46,209 nucleotides of DNA, taken from assembly GCA_945902955.1 (NCBI GenBank), contig CAMDNO010000015.1:1-46209 (forward strand). The letters are read 5' to 3'. This document shows positions 5,892 to 15,325 of the stretch, one piece after another. Numbering within the stretch: position 1 is the stretch's first letter; each line of letters starts with the position of its first letter. Position numbers and translations under genes: made by a program. This stretch comes from Porphyromonas cangingivalis. GTDB lineage: Bacteria; Bacteroidota; Bacteroidia; Bacteroidales; Paludibacteraceae. Under the pieces are notes generated by a model, which did no database searches, was not told the DNA's origin, and worked only from the letters and a program-made list of their open reading frames with translations.

Positions 5892-8875
5892 CAATAGCAC
5901 AACTTATAGAAAAATATAATGCTGACAGGGATTATTACCTGACAAGCAAATATAATGAGACGCTGCTTCGCAGCGACTTCTTAGACCCTCTTTTTGAACT
6001 TCTTGGCTGGGACATTAAAAACAACAATAGTAAACCAACTAACGAAAGAGAAGTGATTTTAGAAGAAGGTTTAAAAGCAAACGCTTCCGAACATTCCAAA
6101 AAACCTGACTACACTTTCCGACTTTTCTCAGAAAGAAAATTCTTTTTGGAAGCTAAAAAACCTTGTGTTTCAATTGAATCGAATAACGAAACAGCCAAAC
6201 AAGTAAGACGTTATGGTTTTACAGCCAAGCTCAAAATTTCTGTACTGTCGAATTTTGAATATTTGGTTATATATGACACTTCTGTGAAGGTTGAAAAAGA
6301 TGATACTTTTCAAAAAGCATTAGTAAAGAAATATCACTACACGGAATACGAAAGCAAATTTGAAGAAATCAGTAAACTTCTGAGCAAAAATGCTGTTTAT
6401 TCGGGTGCATTTGAAACTGAATGGCAAGAAATTGAGAATAAAATAAACCAGTATTCTATTGATAATCTATTCCTTAATCAGATTAACGAATGGAGAAAAT
6501 TACTTGGAGCTGAAATTTTCAAAAACGAGCCGACAATTGAGGAACAACAATTAAATGATGTCGTTCAGAGTTATTTGAACAGAGTTTTGTTTTTACGAGT
6601 TTGTGAAGATAGGAATTTAGAGGATTATCAAACACTTTTAAAATTCGCCAATTCAAATGACTTTACAGCATTAATAAACAAGTTCAAACAAGCAGACAAA
6701 AGATACAATTCAGGACTTTTCGACCAACTTTTAAAAGATAAAATAGTTGAGAATGTAAGTTCAGTATTTTGGTTGATTATCAAACAATTGTATTATCCTG
6801 AAAGTCCATATTCTTTCAGTGTTTTTTCATCAGATATACTAGGACGAATTTATGAAATCTTTCTTTCCGAAAGATTGACTATTAAAGATGGCGATATTTT
6901 ATTGATAAAGAAACCTGAGAATGTTGACAAAGATATTATCACAACACCAACTTTCATTATCAATGATATTTTAAGAAATACCGTTTTACCAAATTGCCAA
7001 GACAAAACCGACAAAGAAATCCTCAAACTAAAGTTTGCGGATATTTCATGCGGTTCAGGTGCATTTATTTTAGAGTTATTCCAGTTGCTGACAGACATTT
7101 TCATTGACTACTATCTTAAAACAGACAAAACTAAACTGATACAGACCAGCATTAACACTTACAAACTTCCATTCAAAACAAAACGAGAAATTTTGTTGAA
7201 CTGCATTTATGGTGTTGATAAAGATTTTAATGCAGTTGAAGCAACAAAATTTGGCTTGTTGCTAAAGTTATTGGAAAACGAAGATGTAAATTCCACAAAT
7301 ACAATTAAGCCAGTTCTACCAAGTTTATCCAAGAATATTATCTTTGGAAATAGTTTGTTAAATCCTGCACAAGTAGATTCAAAAGAAGCGCACTTAATAA
7401 TCAATCCTTTTGATTTTGCTGAATTGAAATTTGATGTTATTGTTGGTAATCCGCCTTATCTAAAGTCGGAAGACATGAAAAATATTACTCCGCTTGAATT
7501 GCCACTATATAAAACTAACTACGTTTCAGCCTATAAGCAGTTTGATAAGTACTTCTTATTCATTGAACAAGGTATAAATCTACTAACCGCCGATGGCACT
7601 TTAGGTTATATTGTCCCTAGTAAATTTACAAAAGTTGGTGCAGGTAAAAAGTTGAGAGAAGAGATTTCATCTAAAGGCTATTTACATTCTATTGTTTCAT
7701 TTGGTGCAAACCAAGTTTTTGCAGACAAAACAACTTACACTTGCTTACTTCTTTTGAACAAAAAGCCTCAAAAGTCTTTCCAGTATGCAGAAGTAAAGAG
7801 CTTGAAAAGTTGGAAAGTAAGAGAGCCTGAAACAGTAAATTATGCTTCTAAAAACACAAATGAGCTGAACAGTGAAGTTTGGGTTTTAGTTCCAACGGAC
7901 TTGACTACAGCTTATAATAAGATTGCTTCACAAAGTGTTAAACTAGTTGATTTGGTTGGTGATGAGAATATTTTTAATGGCATTCAAACAAGTGCAAACG
8001 AAACTTACATTTTTACACCAACCAATGAAATCGGGAAATACTACCATTTTTCTAAAAAAAATATTGAATATAAGATTGAAAAAGCAATAACAAAACCATA
8101 TTTCCAGACTTCAAAAGGAGACAATAATCTCAACACATACAGAACATTCAAACCAAATGCGAGGGTTATTTATCCTTATGAGAATGGCGATAATGGAGTT
8201 GACATAATTCCTCTATCAACAATTCAAAAGAAATTTCCATTTGCCTATGAATATCTTCAAAAGCAGAAAGAAATTCTAAACAATCCAAAACGGGACATTA
8301 AACCTGAACCGATAACAAAAAATGAATGGCACAGATATGGAAGACACCAAAGTTTAGATAGCTGTGGATTACCTTCAAAAATCATTGTGGGCGTTCTTTC
8401 TGTTGGCGATAAATATGCTATTGATATTCATGGAACTCTTATTTCTTCGGGTGGAACTGCAGGTTATTGCGTAGTAGCAATTCCCACAAATTCCGAATAC
8501 TCTATTTACTATATTCAAGCCATTTTAAATTCAAAATATTTAGAATGGTTTAGTGCATTATATGGCGAAGTTTTCAGAGGAGGATATATTGCAAGAGGAA
8601 CTAAAGTCTTGAAAAACTTACCGATACGGAAAATTGATTTTACAAATAAAACTGATAAAACTCTACATGACAGCATAGTAAATAAGCAAAAAGAGTTAAT
8701 CGGCATTTATGATCAAATTGATGCCAATGCTGGAAATAAAAGAAAATTGATACCTCTTCAAAGTCAATTTTACAGAGAAAAAGCTGCATTAAAAAGGCTA
8801 TTAGCGAAACTATACGATTTAGGTAATGATGATTTATTAATCCCATTAATCAAAGAATTGTATGAAGCTAATTAA
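5888..8875 (+). CDS. Type IIG (Eco57I-like) restriction endonuclease-adenine methyltransferase
   Basis: A 995-residue fusion. Residues 73-90 hold the PD-(D/E)XK nuclease centre (PDYTF then FFLEAKKP; D74, E88, K90) in an HsdR_N-like N-terminal domain. The N6-adenine methylase core follows, with motif I DISCGSGAF at about 385 and catalytic NPPY at 521-524. The C-terminal 350 residues form a TaqI/Eco57I-type target recognition region (RGGYIARGTKVLKNLPI). It should methylate one strand of an asymmetric site and cut at a distance, with S-adenosylmethionine as cofactor. The length is close to that of Eco57I itself (about 1,000 residues), and the separate methylase downstream completes the same architecture. 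It overlaps the next gene by 14 bases. All key motifs look intact. The recognition sequence cannot be read from this. Confidence 0.9.
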   Translation: MTIAQLIEKYNADRDYYLTSKYNETLLRSDFLDPLFELLGWDIKNNNSKPTNEREVILEEGLKANASEHSKKPDYTFRLFSERKFFLEAKKPCVSIESNNETAKQVRRYGFTAKLKISVLSNFEYLVIYDTSVKVEKDDTFQKALVKKYHYTEYESKFEEISKLLSKNAVYSGAFETEWQEIENKINQYSIDNLFLNQINEWRKLLGAEIFKNEPTIEEQQLNDVVQSYLNRVLFLRVCEDRNLEDYQTLLKFANSNDFTALINKFKQADKRYNSGLFDQLLKDKIVENVSSVFWLIIKQLYYPESPYSFSVFSSDILGRIYEIFLSERLTIKDGDILLIKKPENVDKDIITTPTFIINDILRNTVLPNCQDKTDKEILKLKFADISCGSGAFILELFQLLTDIFIDYYLKTDKTKLIQTSINTYKLPFKTKREILLNCIYGVDKDFNAVEATKFGLLLKLLENEDVNSTNTIKPVLPSLSKNIIFGNSLLNPAQVDSKEAHLIINPFDFAELKFDVIVGNPPYLKSEDMKNITPLELPLYKTNYVSAYKQFDKYFLFIEQGINLLTADGTLGYIVPSKFTKVGAGKKLREEISSKGYLHSIVSFGANQVFADKTTYTCLLLLNKKPQKSFQYAEVKSLKSWKVREPETVNYASKNTNELNSEVWVLVPTDLTTAYNKIASQSVKLVDLVGDENIFNGIQTSANETYIFTPTNEIGKYYHFSKKNIEYKIEKAITKPYFQTSKGDNNLNTYRTFKPNARVIYPYENGDNGVDIIPLSTIQKKFPFAYEYLQKQKEILNNPKRDIKPEPITKNEWHRYGRHQSLDSCGLPSKIIVGVLSVGDKYAIDIHGTLISSGGTAGYCVVAIPTNSEYSIYYIQAILNSKYLEWFSALYGEVFRGGYIARGTKVLKNLPIRKIDFTNKTDKTLHDSIVNKQKELIGIYDQIDANAGNKRKLIPLQSQFYREKAALKRLLAKLYDLGNDDLLIPLIKELYEAN

Positions 8876-10469
8876 GAATGCAACAGCCGAGAAATTGAGA
8901 GGTGGTTTTTACACACCTGAACCAATTGCTGCATTTATCCTTAAATGGGGTATAAATGGCAGTTTAGATTCTGACATTTTAGAACCAAGTTGTGGCGATG
9001 GCGTTTTCATTGAACAATTAAAAGAAAACAACCACAAATTCAACTCAATTACAGCAATTGAATTTGATGAAATTGAGGCAAATAAAGCAAATAAGATTCA
9101 GCTTAGAAATAAAGAGATTATTAATACTGATTTTCATTTATACTGCAATGAAACCGCAAAACGGTTTGATTTAGTTGTTGGAAATCCGCCATATATTCGC
9201 TATCAATATTTTGATGAAGACCAACAGAAAGAAGCTATAAAAGTCTTTGAACGAGCTAAATTAAAGTATTCCAAACTCACGAATGCGTGGGTTTCATTTG
9301 TTGTAGGTTCTAGTTTATTGCTCAAAGACAAAGGCAAAATAGGATTTGTAATTCCAGCAGAGCTTCTACAAGTGTCTTATGCTCAGCAGTTACGCGAGTT
9401 TTTGGCTCATACTTACAATAAAATCAACATTATTTCCTTTGAGAAATTAGTTTTTCCAGACATTCAACAAGAAGTTGTTTTGTTGCTTTGTGAAAAGAAC
9501 GGAAATGATTCACATTTAATTGAACATTTAGAACTTAGAGATGCTTCCGATTTGGAAAAGTTGGATGTAAACATTCTGAAAAGCCCGAAAAAGAAAATTG
9601 ATTTCAAATCTAATAAGTGGACTTACTACTTTCTAGAACAAGAAGAAATAGATTTTCTTGAAAAAATAGCAGAACAAAAGAATATTCCAACAATTGCGAA
9701 ATATGCAAGTGTGGAAGTCGGCATTACTACTGGCTCAAATGATTATTTTACAGTTCCTTTACCAATTGTAGAAGCTTATGAACTAACAGAATATGCAAAA
9801 CCAATGGTTGGGCGAAGCGTTCAGGTCAATAGCGTGATTTTCACAAAAGAAGATTGGGAATTGAATAGACAAACAAAGGCGAAAGCTCATTTATTGGTTT
9901 TTCCACCGAAAGACAAAATTGACGAACAGAGCGGTGCAAAGTCTTACATTAAATTAGGGGAATCAATGGGTGTAAATAAAGGCTACAAAACGGGAATTCG
10001 TGACGATTGGTTTGTAATTCCGTCAATAAAATTATCTGACGCATTATTTATCAGGAGAAATAATTTGTACCCAAGACTAATTCTGAATGAAGCAAATGCC
10101 TATACGACAGACACAATGCACCGAGTGTTTATGAAAAAAGACACTAAAAAAAACGCATTTATAGCTAGTTACTATAATTCTTTGTCTTTAGCTTTTTCAG
10201 AAATTGTTGGTCGAAGTTATGGTGGTGGAGTTTTAGAGCTTATGCCAAGCGAAGCGGGTAAAATTCTATTGCCATATAAGACAGAAAACTCAGAATTGCT
10301 CTCGAAAATTGACCAAATGATGAGAGAAAAAAAAGACATAAACCAAATTCTAAAGATTACAAACGAGCAAATTCTTAAAATTGGATTTGGATTTACAGAC
10401 AAAGAAATTGAACTCGCAGACAGCATTTGGAAAAAACTATCGACCAGAAGATTAAATAGAAGTAAGTGA
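8862..10469 (+). CDS. Eco57I-type N6-adenine DNA methyltransferase
   Basis: A 535-residue protein with the N-terminal signature EKLRGGFYTPEPIA, motif I EPSCGDGVF at 41-49 and catalytic NPPY at 108-111. A C-terminal specificity region follows (VGRSYGGGVLELMPSEAGKI, close to the end). It has no nuclease motif. It is the size of the stand-alone methylase of Eco57I (about 540 residues) and probably protects the strand that the fusion enzyme does not modify. It starts inside the end of the upstream gene, so the three genes form one operon. After its stop come 133 bases without a gene, holding a CGCCTAG / CTTAGGCG inverted pair (about 10500 and 10563). Confidence 0.88.
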   Translation: MKLIKNATAEKLRGGFYTPEPIAAFILKWGINGSLDSDILEPSCGDGVFIEQLKENNHKFNSITAIEFDEIEANKANKIQLRNKEIINTDFHLYCNETAKRFDLVVGNPPYIRYQYFDEDQQKEAIKVFERAKLKYSKLTNAWVSFVVGSSLLLKDKGKIGFVIPAELLQVSYAQQLREFLAHTYNKINIISFEKLVFPDIQQEVVLLLCEKNGNDSHLIEHLELRDASDLEKLDVNILKSPKKKIDFKSNKWTYYFLEQEEIDFLEKIAEQKNIPTIAKYASVEVGITTGSNDYFTVPLPIVEAYELTEYAKPMVGRSVQVNSVIFTKEDWELNRQTKAKAHLLVFPPKDKIDEQSGAKSYIKLGESMGVNKGYKTGIRDDWFVIPSIKLSDALFIRRNNLYPRLILNEANAYTTDTMHRVFMKKDTKKNAFIASYYNSLSLAFSEIVGRSYGGGVLELMPSEAGKILLPYKTENSELLSKIDQMMREKKDINQILKITNEQILKIGFGFTDKEIELADSIWKKLSTRRLNRSK

Positions 10470-10602
10470 AAACGAACATATGGTTAACAGCAACGAACCG
10501 CCTAGTACATAAACCACCTATATATCAAGCAACGAAGCTGACAACTAAATTGTAAATCAAACGCTTAGGCGACATTTATCAGAATGCAAAAAAATAATAA
10601 AC

Positions 10603-12048
10603 ATGAAAACAAACAGAATTAGACCTCAAAGATTTAGCGAATTTTTCAATCTTCCTCAAAATGTTGACTTTGATTTTGTTGATATTTATGCATTTCAAGA
10701 CATTCCTTTATTTCTGGATCCGTATGGTATTTCAGCTATGGGAACTAAATGGGCGTATGATTGTGAAAACCAAATTGCCACTTATTTTCAATATTTAGTA
10801 GATAGTATTAAAACTGGAGACAAAAGAACAACATCTAACCTATTAGGCGCATTACACGAAGTAGATGAAGTTGCTCTAGGTTATTCATCTGGAGAACCTC
10901 GTGGTCGAGGCATCGGTCCAAAACAAGCAAAAGAAATCCAACAAGCATTTGAATCAAGTGCAGCAGCTAAATCCGGAGATATAAAAGATATTGCAGATTG
11001 TGCCTTAATGATTCCTGGGATAAATCGAGACAAAATTTCTGACATAACTTCAAATATCTTAAAAAAACAGCTTATAGAGTTTACTCAACAACAATGTATA
11101 AAATACTCAATTCCAATAAGAAGAGTTGCAGTAAATGCATTTGATTATGAAAAATTCAATTTTGTAAGTTATTTTACAGAGTTGCCTGTAATCAATGACA
11201 AACCAAAAATTTTATTACCAATCAATTCGGTAAGACAAGATCCAGAATTGAGTAAAGACAAATATTACAGAAACTTTGTTATAGAGTTTTTAAGGGCAGA
11301 ACATCAACATGCTGGTGACAGTTTGGCAAGTGTTCTAAAAAACGGAAAAGTAATTGTACGTATTGCTGATTTAAAAGAAAAGTATCCTTTAAAGGCTGAA
11401 TTTTTGTATGAATTTTCAAAAAGTCATCCAGCAATTTTGGATAAATACAAATCAGAATTAAGACGAACTGCTGGCAATAAAACGAAAGCAGTGCTTGAGA
11501 CAAAACGCAAAATATTAAACTCTGCAGAAAGATTACAGATTTTGTCTGACATTAAAGCTGGTAATGACGATGCAACAAATTTTCATAAAATATCATTTGA
11601 CAACTTGATTCACATTTTTGCTGAACGTCTTACAAATCCAAATAGAGAAAAGGAAATTAACGAAGGACGAAAGCGAGTGGATATTGTTTTTGATAATTGC
11701 GACAAAAATGGATTCTTTCATTCATTGAACAATTTACTTCATATTCAGTGTCCAAAGATATTCTTTGAATGTAAAAACTACGGAAAGGAAATTGGAAATC
11801 CGGAGGTAGACCAATTGCTAGGGCGGTTCAGCCCAACAAGAGGGAAATTTGGAGTTCTCTTATGTCGTTCTGTTGAGAATAAGCAACTTATGATAAAACG
11901 TTGTAAAGATGTTTTTCACGACCACCAAAGTTTTATAATTGTTTTGGATGATACAGACATTATAACATTACTAAGACTAAGGGACATTAATAATGAATCG
12001 GGAATCGACAGCTTTATGCAGTCAAAAATAGACGAATTGATTATGTAA
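10603..12048 (+). CDS. Uncharacterised protein with C-terminal PD-(D/E)XK nuclease domain
   Basis: A 481-residue soluble protein with no signal peptide. The first 300 residues match no family I can name. The C-terminal part reads RKRVDIVFDN (D360), then IFFECKNYGKEIGNPEVDQL (E389, K391) and GKFGVLLCRSVENK. This fits a PD-(D/E)XK fold like those of Mrr-type or DUF4420-like restriction proteins. It follows the methylase by 133 bases in the same orientation, so it may be a fourth member of the defence locus or an independent anti-phage nuclease. It also ends at a cassette-like repeat (12061), so it could be the first unit of that array. Function beyond nuclease-like is not supported. Confidence 0.65.
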   Translation: MKTNRIRPQRFSEFFNLPQNVDFDFVDIYAFQDIPLFLDPYGISAMGTKWAYDCENQIATYFQYLVDSIKTGDKRTTSNLLGALHEVDEVALGYSSGEPRGRGIGPKQAKEIQQAFESSAAAKSGDIKDIADCALMIPGINRDKISDITSNILKKQLIEFTQQQCIKYSIPIRRVAVNAFDYEKFNFVSYFTELPVINDKPKILLPINSVRQDPELSKDKYYRNFVIEFLRAEHQHAGDSLASVLKNGKVIVRIADLKEKYPLKAEFLYEFSKSHPAILDKYKSELRRTAGNKTKAVLETKRKILNSAERLQILSDIKAGNDDATNFHKISFDNLIHIFAERLTNPNREKEINEGRKRVDIVFDNCDKNGFFHSLNNLLHIQCPKIFFECKNYGKEIGNPEVDQLLGRFSPTRGKFGVLLCRSVENKQLMIKRCKDVFHDHQSFIIVLDDTDIITLLRLRDINNESGIDSFMQSKIDELIM

Positions 12049-12060
12049 AATGTACAAACA

Positions 12061-12350
12061 CCTACACGCGCCTAAGCATATTGGCTGGCTGACCCCGAGA
12101 AATCGGGGCAAGCTGTGAAATTGGCAGGTTCTGCGCCCGCATTCACTTTGTCGTTCCACGACAGCGAATACGCCCGCAAATGAAACATCCCGCCTAAGCG
12201 GTGACCGCCAAATGCGCTTAGCCTCGGTCGTCAGACTGCGCAAAAACTAAAAATGATTTGCTGAGAATCGCATATTTGAAATTTTTCTCAAACAGGGGGT
12301 CGAATAAATTAAGGAGCTGTTGAGGTTTTTGCTCAGACTGTCGTTATGCG
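12061..12350. repeat. Composite attC-like palindromic spacer, site 2
   Basis: The outer arms CTAAGCATATTGGC (from 12072) and GCCAAATGCGCTTAG (12207-12221) pair imperfectly. Inside are a CCCCGA/TCGGGG hairpin (12093-12108) and a block (12171-12208) shared with 15868-15902. The second half, 12229-12350, is a 122-bp repeat almost identical to 13500-13621. It begins GTCAGACTGCGCAAAAAC, ends in the complementary GTTTTTGCTCAGACTGTC, and is followed by GTTATGC. Long imperfect palindromes ending in GTT cores are the hallmark of integron attC sites, but the match to the RYYYAAC/GTTRRRY consensus is only partial. Confidence 0.6.
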
Positions 12351-12369
12351 GCATTAAAAAAAAAATTAT

Positions 12370-13011
12370 ATGAAAATCAGACCAGACGAATTAACAGACA
12401 ATGGGTACGTTCTAATTGACCAATTAGAACATAAAAAACTTGTACCGTTCATACAAACATATATGAAAAAACGGACAAAATATTCAATTTTTTATTACCT
12501 AAGCAACTTCATTGTTTTTGGACTTGTTGGATATTTTTTTGTTCAAGGATTCAACTTATCAAATTATAGTTTTGCTGACCGTTTTACTCATTTTTCATTT
12601 GGTCTTGCAATTGCGTTTGCCCTGCTTCCATTGCACGAATACATACATGTGTTAGCATATAAATCTCAAGGCGCAACTAAAACTTCGTACGATGCTAATT
12701 TGAAAAAATTCTATTTTATGGCATTAGCAGACAAGTTCGTTGCGAATAAGAAGGAATTTGAAGTAGTTGCTTTAGCACCATTTATCACTATTACGACTAC
12801 TCTGATAATTTTCTTCTTTTTTGCGAATGCAAATTGGACTTTGACTATTTCTAGTGTTTTACTTACTCATACAGCAATGTGTTCAGGTGACTTTGGATTA
12901 CTAAGCTACTTTGAATATCATAAAGACAGAAATGTAGTAACTTATGACGATATTGAAAATAAAATTTCATACTTCTATGGGCAAACAAATGAAAGAAAAA
13001 CGACCTCATAA
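12370..13011 (+). CDS. DUF3267 membrane protein with HEXXH motif
   Basis: A 213-residue protein with about four membrane segments: two around residues 40-90 and two around 135-175. The sequence LLPLHEYIHVLAYKSQGA places an HEXXH zinc motif (H89, E90, H93) inside a membrane segment, as in DUF3267 proteins, which resemble site-2-type metalloproteases. Whether it cleaves anything is unknown. It is the first gene of a 1.27-kb repeat-bounded unit and is followed at 32 bases by a second small membrane protein. The start is the only ATG upstream of the conserved part, 20 bases after the repeat. Confidence 0.75.
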   Translation: MKIRPDELTDNGYVLIDQLEHKKLVPFIQTYMKKRTKYSIFYYLSNFIVFGLVGYFFVQGFNLSNYSFADRFTHFSFGLAIAFALLPLHEYIHVLAYKSQGATKTSYDANLKKFYFMALADKFVANKKEFEVVALAPFITITTTLIIFFFFANANWTLTISSVLLTHTAMCSGDFGLLSYFEYHKDRNVVTYDDIENKISYFYGQTNERKTTS

Positions 13012-13042
13012 CATCCGGACAGCAAAAATTAAACCGAAAGCA

Positions 13043-13456
13043 ATGAACACATCGAAGAGTTTATATTATTGGCTTGCATTGTTTTCATTTTGCTTTATTT
13101 CATATCAGCAAATAATAGACAACGTTAGACCAAATTATCTTGGTAATTGTTTGACAGTAAAATATTTGTTAGGCATTGCACCCAATTTTTTTCCAGCTAT
13201 TGGAATTCCTGCTTTGTTTGTTGTTTTAATTCCACAAATAAAAAGAACAAATAAATGGTTAAACGAAAATAAACACTCAACAGCAAACATAATTTCACTA
13301 ACGGGTCTTATATCGTGGGAATTTATACAAACAACTTCAACAAAATTACACTTTGACTGGAACGATGTTCTTTGGACACTAATTGGTGCTATTGTTTTTC
13401 ATTTAATATGGACTATAACTCCAGACAGATACAAAGATAAGTATGAAGAAACGTAA
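13043..13456 (+). CDS. Small membrane protein, VanZ-like
   Basis: A 137-residue protein with about four hydrophobic segments. I chose the ATG at 13043 because the first membrane segment follows directly (SLYYWLALFSFCFISY); the upstream extension reads through the end of the previous gene. The motif ISWEFIQTTSTKLHFDWNDV followed by LWTLIGAIVFHLIW resembles the E-x-x-Q plus D-V-x-x-N-x-x-G core of VanZ-like proteins. The role is unknown. It shares a repeat-bounded unit with the DUF3267 gene. Confidence 0.6.
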   Translation: MNTSKSLYYWLALFSFCFISYQQIIDNVRPNYLGNCLTVKYLLGIAPNFFPAIGIPALFVVLIPQIKRTNKWLNENKHSTANIISLTGLISWEFIQTTSTKLHFDWNDVLWTLIGAIVFHLIWTITPDRYKDKYEET

Positions 13457-13470
13457 AAATACGACCTCCT

Positions 13471-13621
13471 AACACGCTCTTAGCTCATTGGCTGGCTGGC
13501 GTCAGACTGCGCAAAAACTAAAAATGATTTGCTGAGAATCGCATATTTGAAATTTTTCTCAGACAGGGGGTCGAATAAATTAGGGAGCAGTTGAGGTTTT
13601 TGCGCAGTCTGTCGTTATGCG
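13471..13621. repeat. attC-like palindromic spacer, site 3
   Basis: It begins CCTAACACGCTCTTAGCTC and the TTGGCTGGCTG segment shared with sites 2 and 5. It then continues as the 122-bp repeat (13500-13621), whose ends GTCAGACTGCGCAAAAAC and GTTTTTGCGCAGTCTGTC are perfectly complementary 18-mers. It finishes in GTTATGC. CCTAAC at the left and GTT at the right resemble attC core boxes. The same 122-bp block at 12229-12350 differs at only a few positions. Confidence 0.65.
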
Positions 13622-13753
13622 TAATCCAGTATATAAAAAACTCATTGAGTTACGGAGCTAACGACCCAAAAAATTGACAATTGAAAATCAAAGACTTACG
13701 TGGTAGTTAGTCAGAACCGTAGGACGACCACGAAAAAAGCAAACAAGACACGA

Positions 13754-14299
13754 ATGACAACATACATTTCAATACTAAGAGGAATTAACGTAAGCGGACA
13801 AAAACTTATCAAAATGGATGCTTTACGGAAGTCGTATGAAAAGTTGGGTTTTAGTAGCGTTACGACTTATGTTCAAAGCGGAAATGCTGTTTTTAGAGGA
13901 AACAAAGCTAAATCTGACGAACTTGCACAGACAATAACACGACAAATTGAAAAAGATTTTGGTTTTGACGTTCCCGTAATCGTTTTGACCATTGACAACT
14001 TGAAACAAATAATTGACAGCAATCCATTTTTAAGACATAATGACAAGGACACAACTTTTTTACACGTTACTTTTCTATCTTCAAAACCACAAAAAATTGA
14101 CATCAACACAATAGAAGAAAAGAAACTAAGCGGAGAAGAAATATCTATTTCCGATAATGCTGTTTATTTGTATTGCCCAAATGGATATGGAAAGTCAAAA
14201 TTGAGCAACAGCTTTTTGGAAACAAAACTAAAAGTAGGTGCGACAACCAGAAATTGGAAAACAACAAATGAACTTTTAAAAATAGCACAAGAAAAATGA
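13754..14299 (+). CDS. DUF1697 family protein
   Basis: A 181-residue protein. The ATG at 13754 is chosen because the family N-terminus TTYISILRGINVSGQKLIKM begins there. LGFSSVTTYVQSGNAVF and the SDNAVYLYCPNGYGKSKLSN segment complete the DUF1697 signature. The biochemical function of the family is not established. Its stop overlaps the next start (ATGA at 14296-14299). It is the first gene of a 1.24-kb repeat-bounded unit. Confidence 0.88.
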   Translation: MTTYISILRGINVSGQKLIKMDALRKSYEKLGFSSVTTYVQSGNAVFRGNKAKSDELAQTITRQIEKDFGFDVPVIVLTIDNLKQIIDSNPFLRHNDKDTTFLHVTFLSSKPQKIDINTIEEKKLSGEEISISDNAVYLYCPNGYGKSKLSNSFLETKLKVGATTRNWKTTNELLKIAQEK

Positions 14300-14721
14300 A
14301 TAAAGAACTGACAGTAACAATAAGCATTGAAATAAATGCTGACAAAGCAAAAGTTTGGGACGCTTTGATCAATCCTGAAAAAATTAAAGTTTTTCTTTTC
14401 GGGACAGAAACCTTGACCGATTGGAAAGCAGGAGGCGAAATTATTTTTCAAGGCGAGTATCAAGGACACCAATACAAGGACAAAGGAACAATCCTTGACA
14501 TCAAAACAGACGAACTTTTGAAATATTCGTATTGGAGTGGTTTTACAGGACTTGAAGACAAACCCGAAAATTATTCGTTGGTTGCTTACAAACTTGACAC
14601 GACAAACGGAAAAACTTTGCTGACATTGACACAGACAGGTTTTGCTAATGAACAAACACAACAACATTCGCAAACAGTGTGGACAAACGTATTACAACAA
14701 ATAAAACAAATGACAGAATAA
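14296..14721 (+). CDS. SRPBCC (AHSA1-like) domain protein
   Basis: A 141-residue single-domain protein. VTISIEINADKAKVWDALIN, then GGEIIFQGEYQGHQYKDKGT and a C-terminal helix with SQTVWTNVLQQIKQM, make a complete START/SRPBCC fold of the AHSA1-like type. Members bind hydrophobic ligands or act as chaperone-associated factors; the ligand here is unknown. It is translationally coupled to the DUF1697 gene and followed by an attC-like repeat. Confidence 0.85.
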   Translation: MNKELTVTISIEINADKAKVWDALINPEKIKVFLFGTETLTDWKAGGEIIFQGEYQGHQYKDKGTILDIKTDELLKYSYWSGFTGLEDKPENYSLVAYKLDTTNGKTLLTLTQTGFANEQTQQHSQTVWTNVLQQIKQMTE

Positions 14722-14735
14722 GAAACGGCTACTGC

Positions 14736-14859
14736 TAACACGCGGTATAGCAAATAAGTGTTTTAGAGGTATGCGAAGTTCATCACCCGCATCAATCTTT
14801 CGTCTCGGTTGATAGGGACATAGCTCTGCAATCCCTTACTTGCCATACCGCCACCGTTA
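14736..14859. repeat. attC-like palindromic spacer, site 4
   Basis: TAACACGCGGTATAGCAAAT (from 14736, continuing AAG) pairs with the segment 14836-14859 (TTGCCATACCGCCACCGTTA) over about 22 bp with small bulges, around a 77-base loop. The left end reads GCTAACA and the right end GTTAAGT, which fits the integron core box GTTRRRY exactly. This is the best attC candidate of the set. Confidence 0.65.
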
Positions 14860-14890
14860 AGTGCAAGTTTAGAAAAAAAAAAGACTGAAC

Positions 14891-15310
14891 ATGAGTAATT
14901 TTAAAATATCAACTGATAAAGACAAATTAGATTTAAATGTGATACACGATTTTCTTACAAATCGCTCATATTGGGCTATTGGGAGAAGTTTTGAGACAGT
15001 TAAACGCTCAATTGAAAATTCTATTTGTTTTGGAGTATATGACAATTCAGACAAACTAGTCGGATTTGCAAGAGTTCTTACTGATTATGCTGTATTTGCT
15101 TATATCATGGATGTTTTCATATTAGAAGACTTCAGAAAACAAGGATTAGGTAAACGACTTATAGATGCAATAATGCAACATTCTGATTTACGAAGTTTGC
15201 AACGCTTTATGCTTGCGACAAATGATGCCCACGAATTATATGAGATGTATGGTTTTAAACGAACAGAAATTCCAGAAAAGATAATGGAAATTGTAAATAA
15301 ACCTCAGTAA
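14891..15310 (+). CDS. GNAT-family N-acetyltransferase
   Basis: A 139-residue protein with the GNAT fold. LVGFARVLTDYAVFAYIMDV is followed by the acetyl-CoA loop EDFRKQGLGKRLIDAIM (the Q/RxxGxG/A motif is RKQGLG) and by LRSLQRFMLATNDAHELYEM, YGFKRTE. The substrate is unknown. It is the first gene of a 1.07-kb repeat-bounded unit and lies 15 bases ahead of a tautomerase gene. Confidence 0.88.
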   Translation: MSNFKISTDKDKLDLNVIHDFLTNRSYWAIGRSFETVKRSIENSICFGVYDNSDKLVGFARVLTDYAVFAYIMDVFILEDFRKQGLGKRLIDAIMQHSDLRSLQRFMLATNDAHELYEMYGFKRTEIPEKIMEIVNKPQ

Positions 15311-15325
15311 AAACAATAATACTTT

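Noticed and set aside
12022-12243. 73-codon minus-strand frame over the first cassette spacer
   Set aside because: It is made almost entirely of palindromic spacer sequence also found at other sites, so it reflects repeat structure rather than a gene.
14164-14673. 169-codon minus-strand frame over the DUF1697 and SRPBCC genes
   Set aside because: It is antisense to two genes with clear family motifs. Its richness in Phe, Cys and Val reflects AAA/ACA/AAC codons on the other strand.
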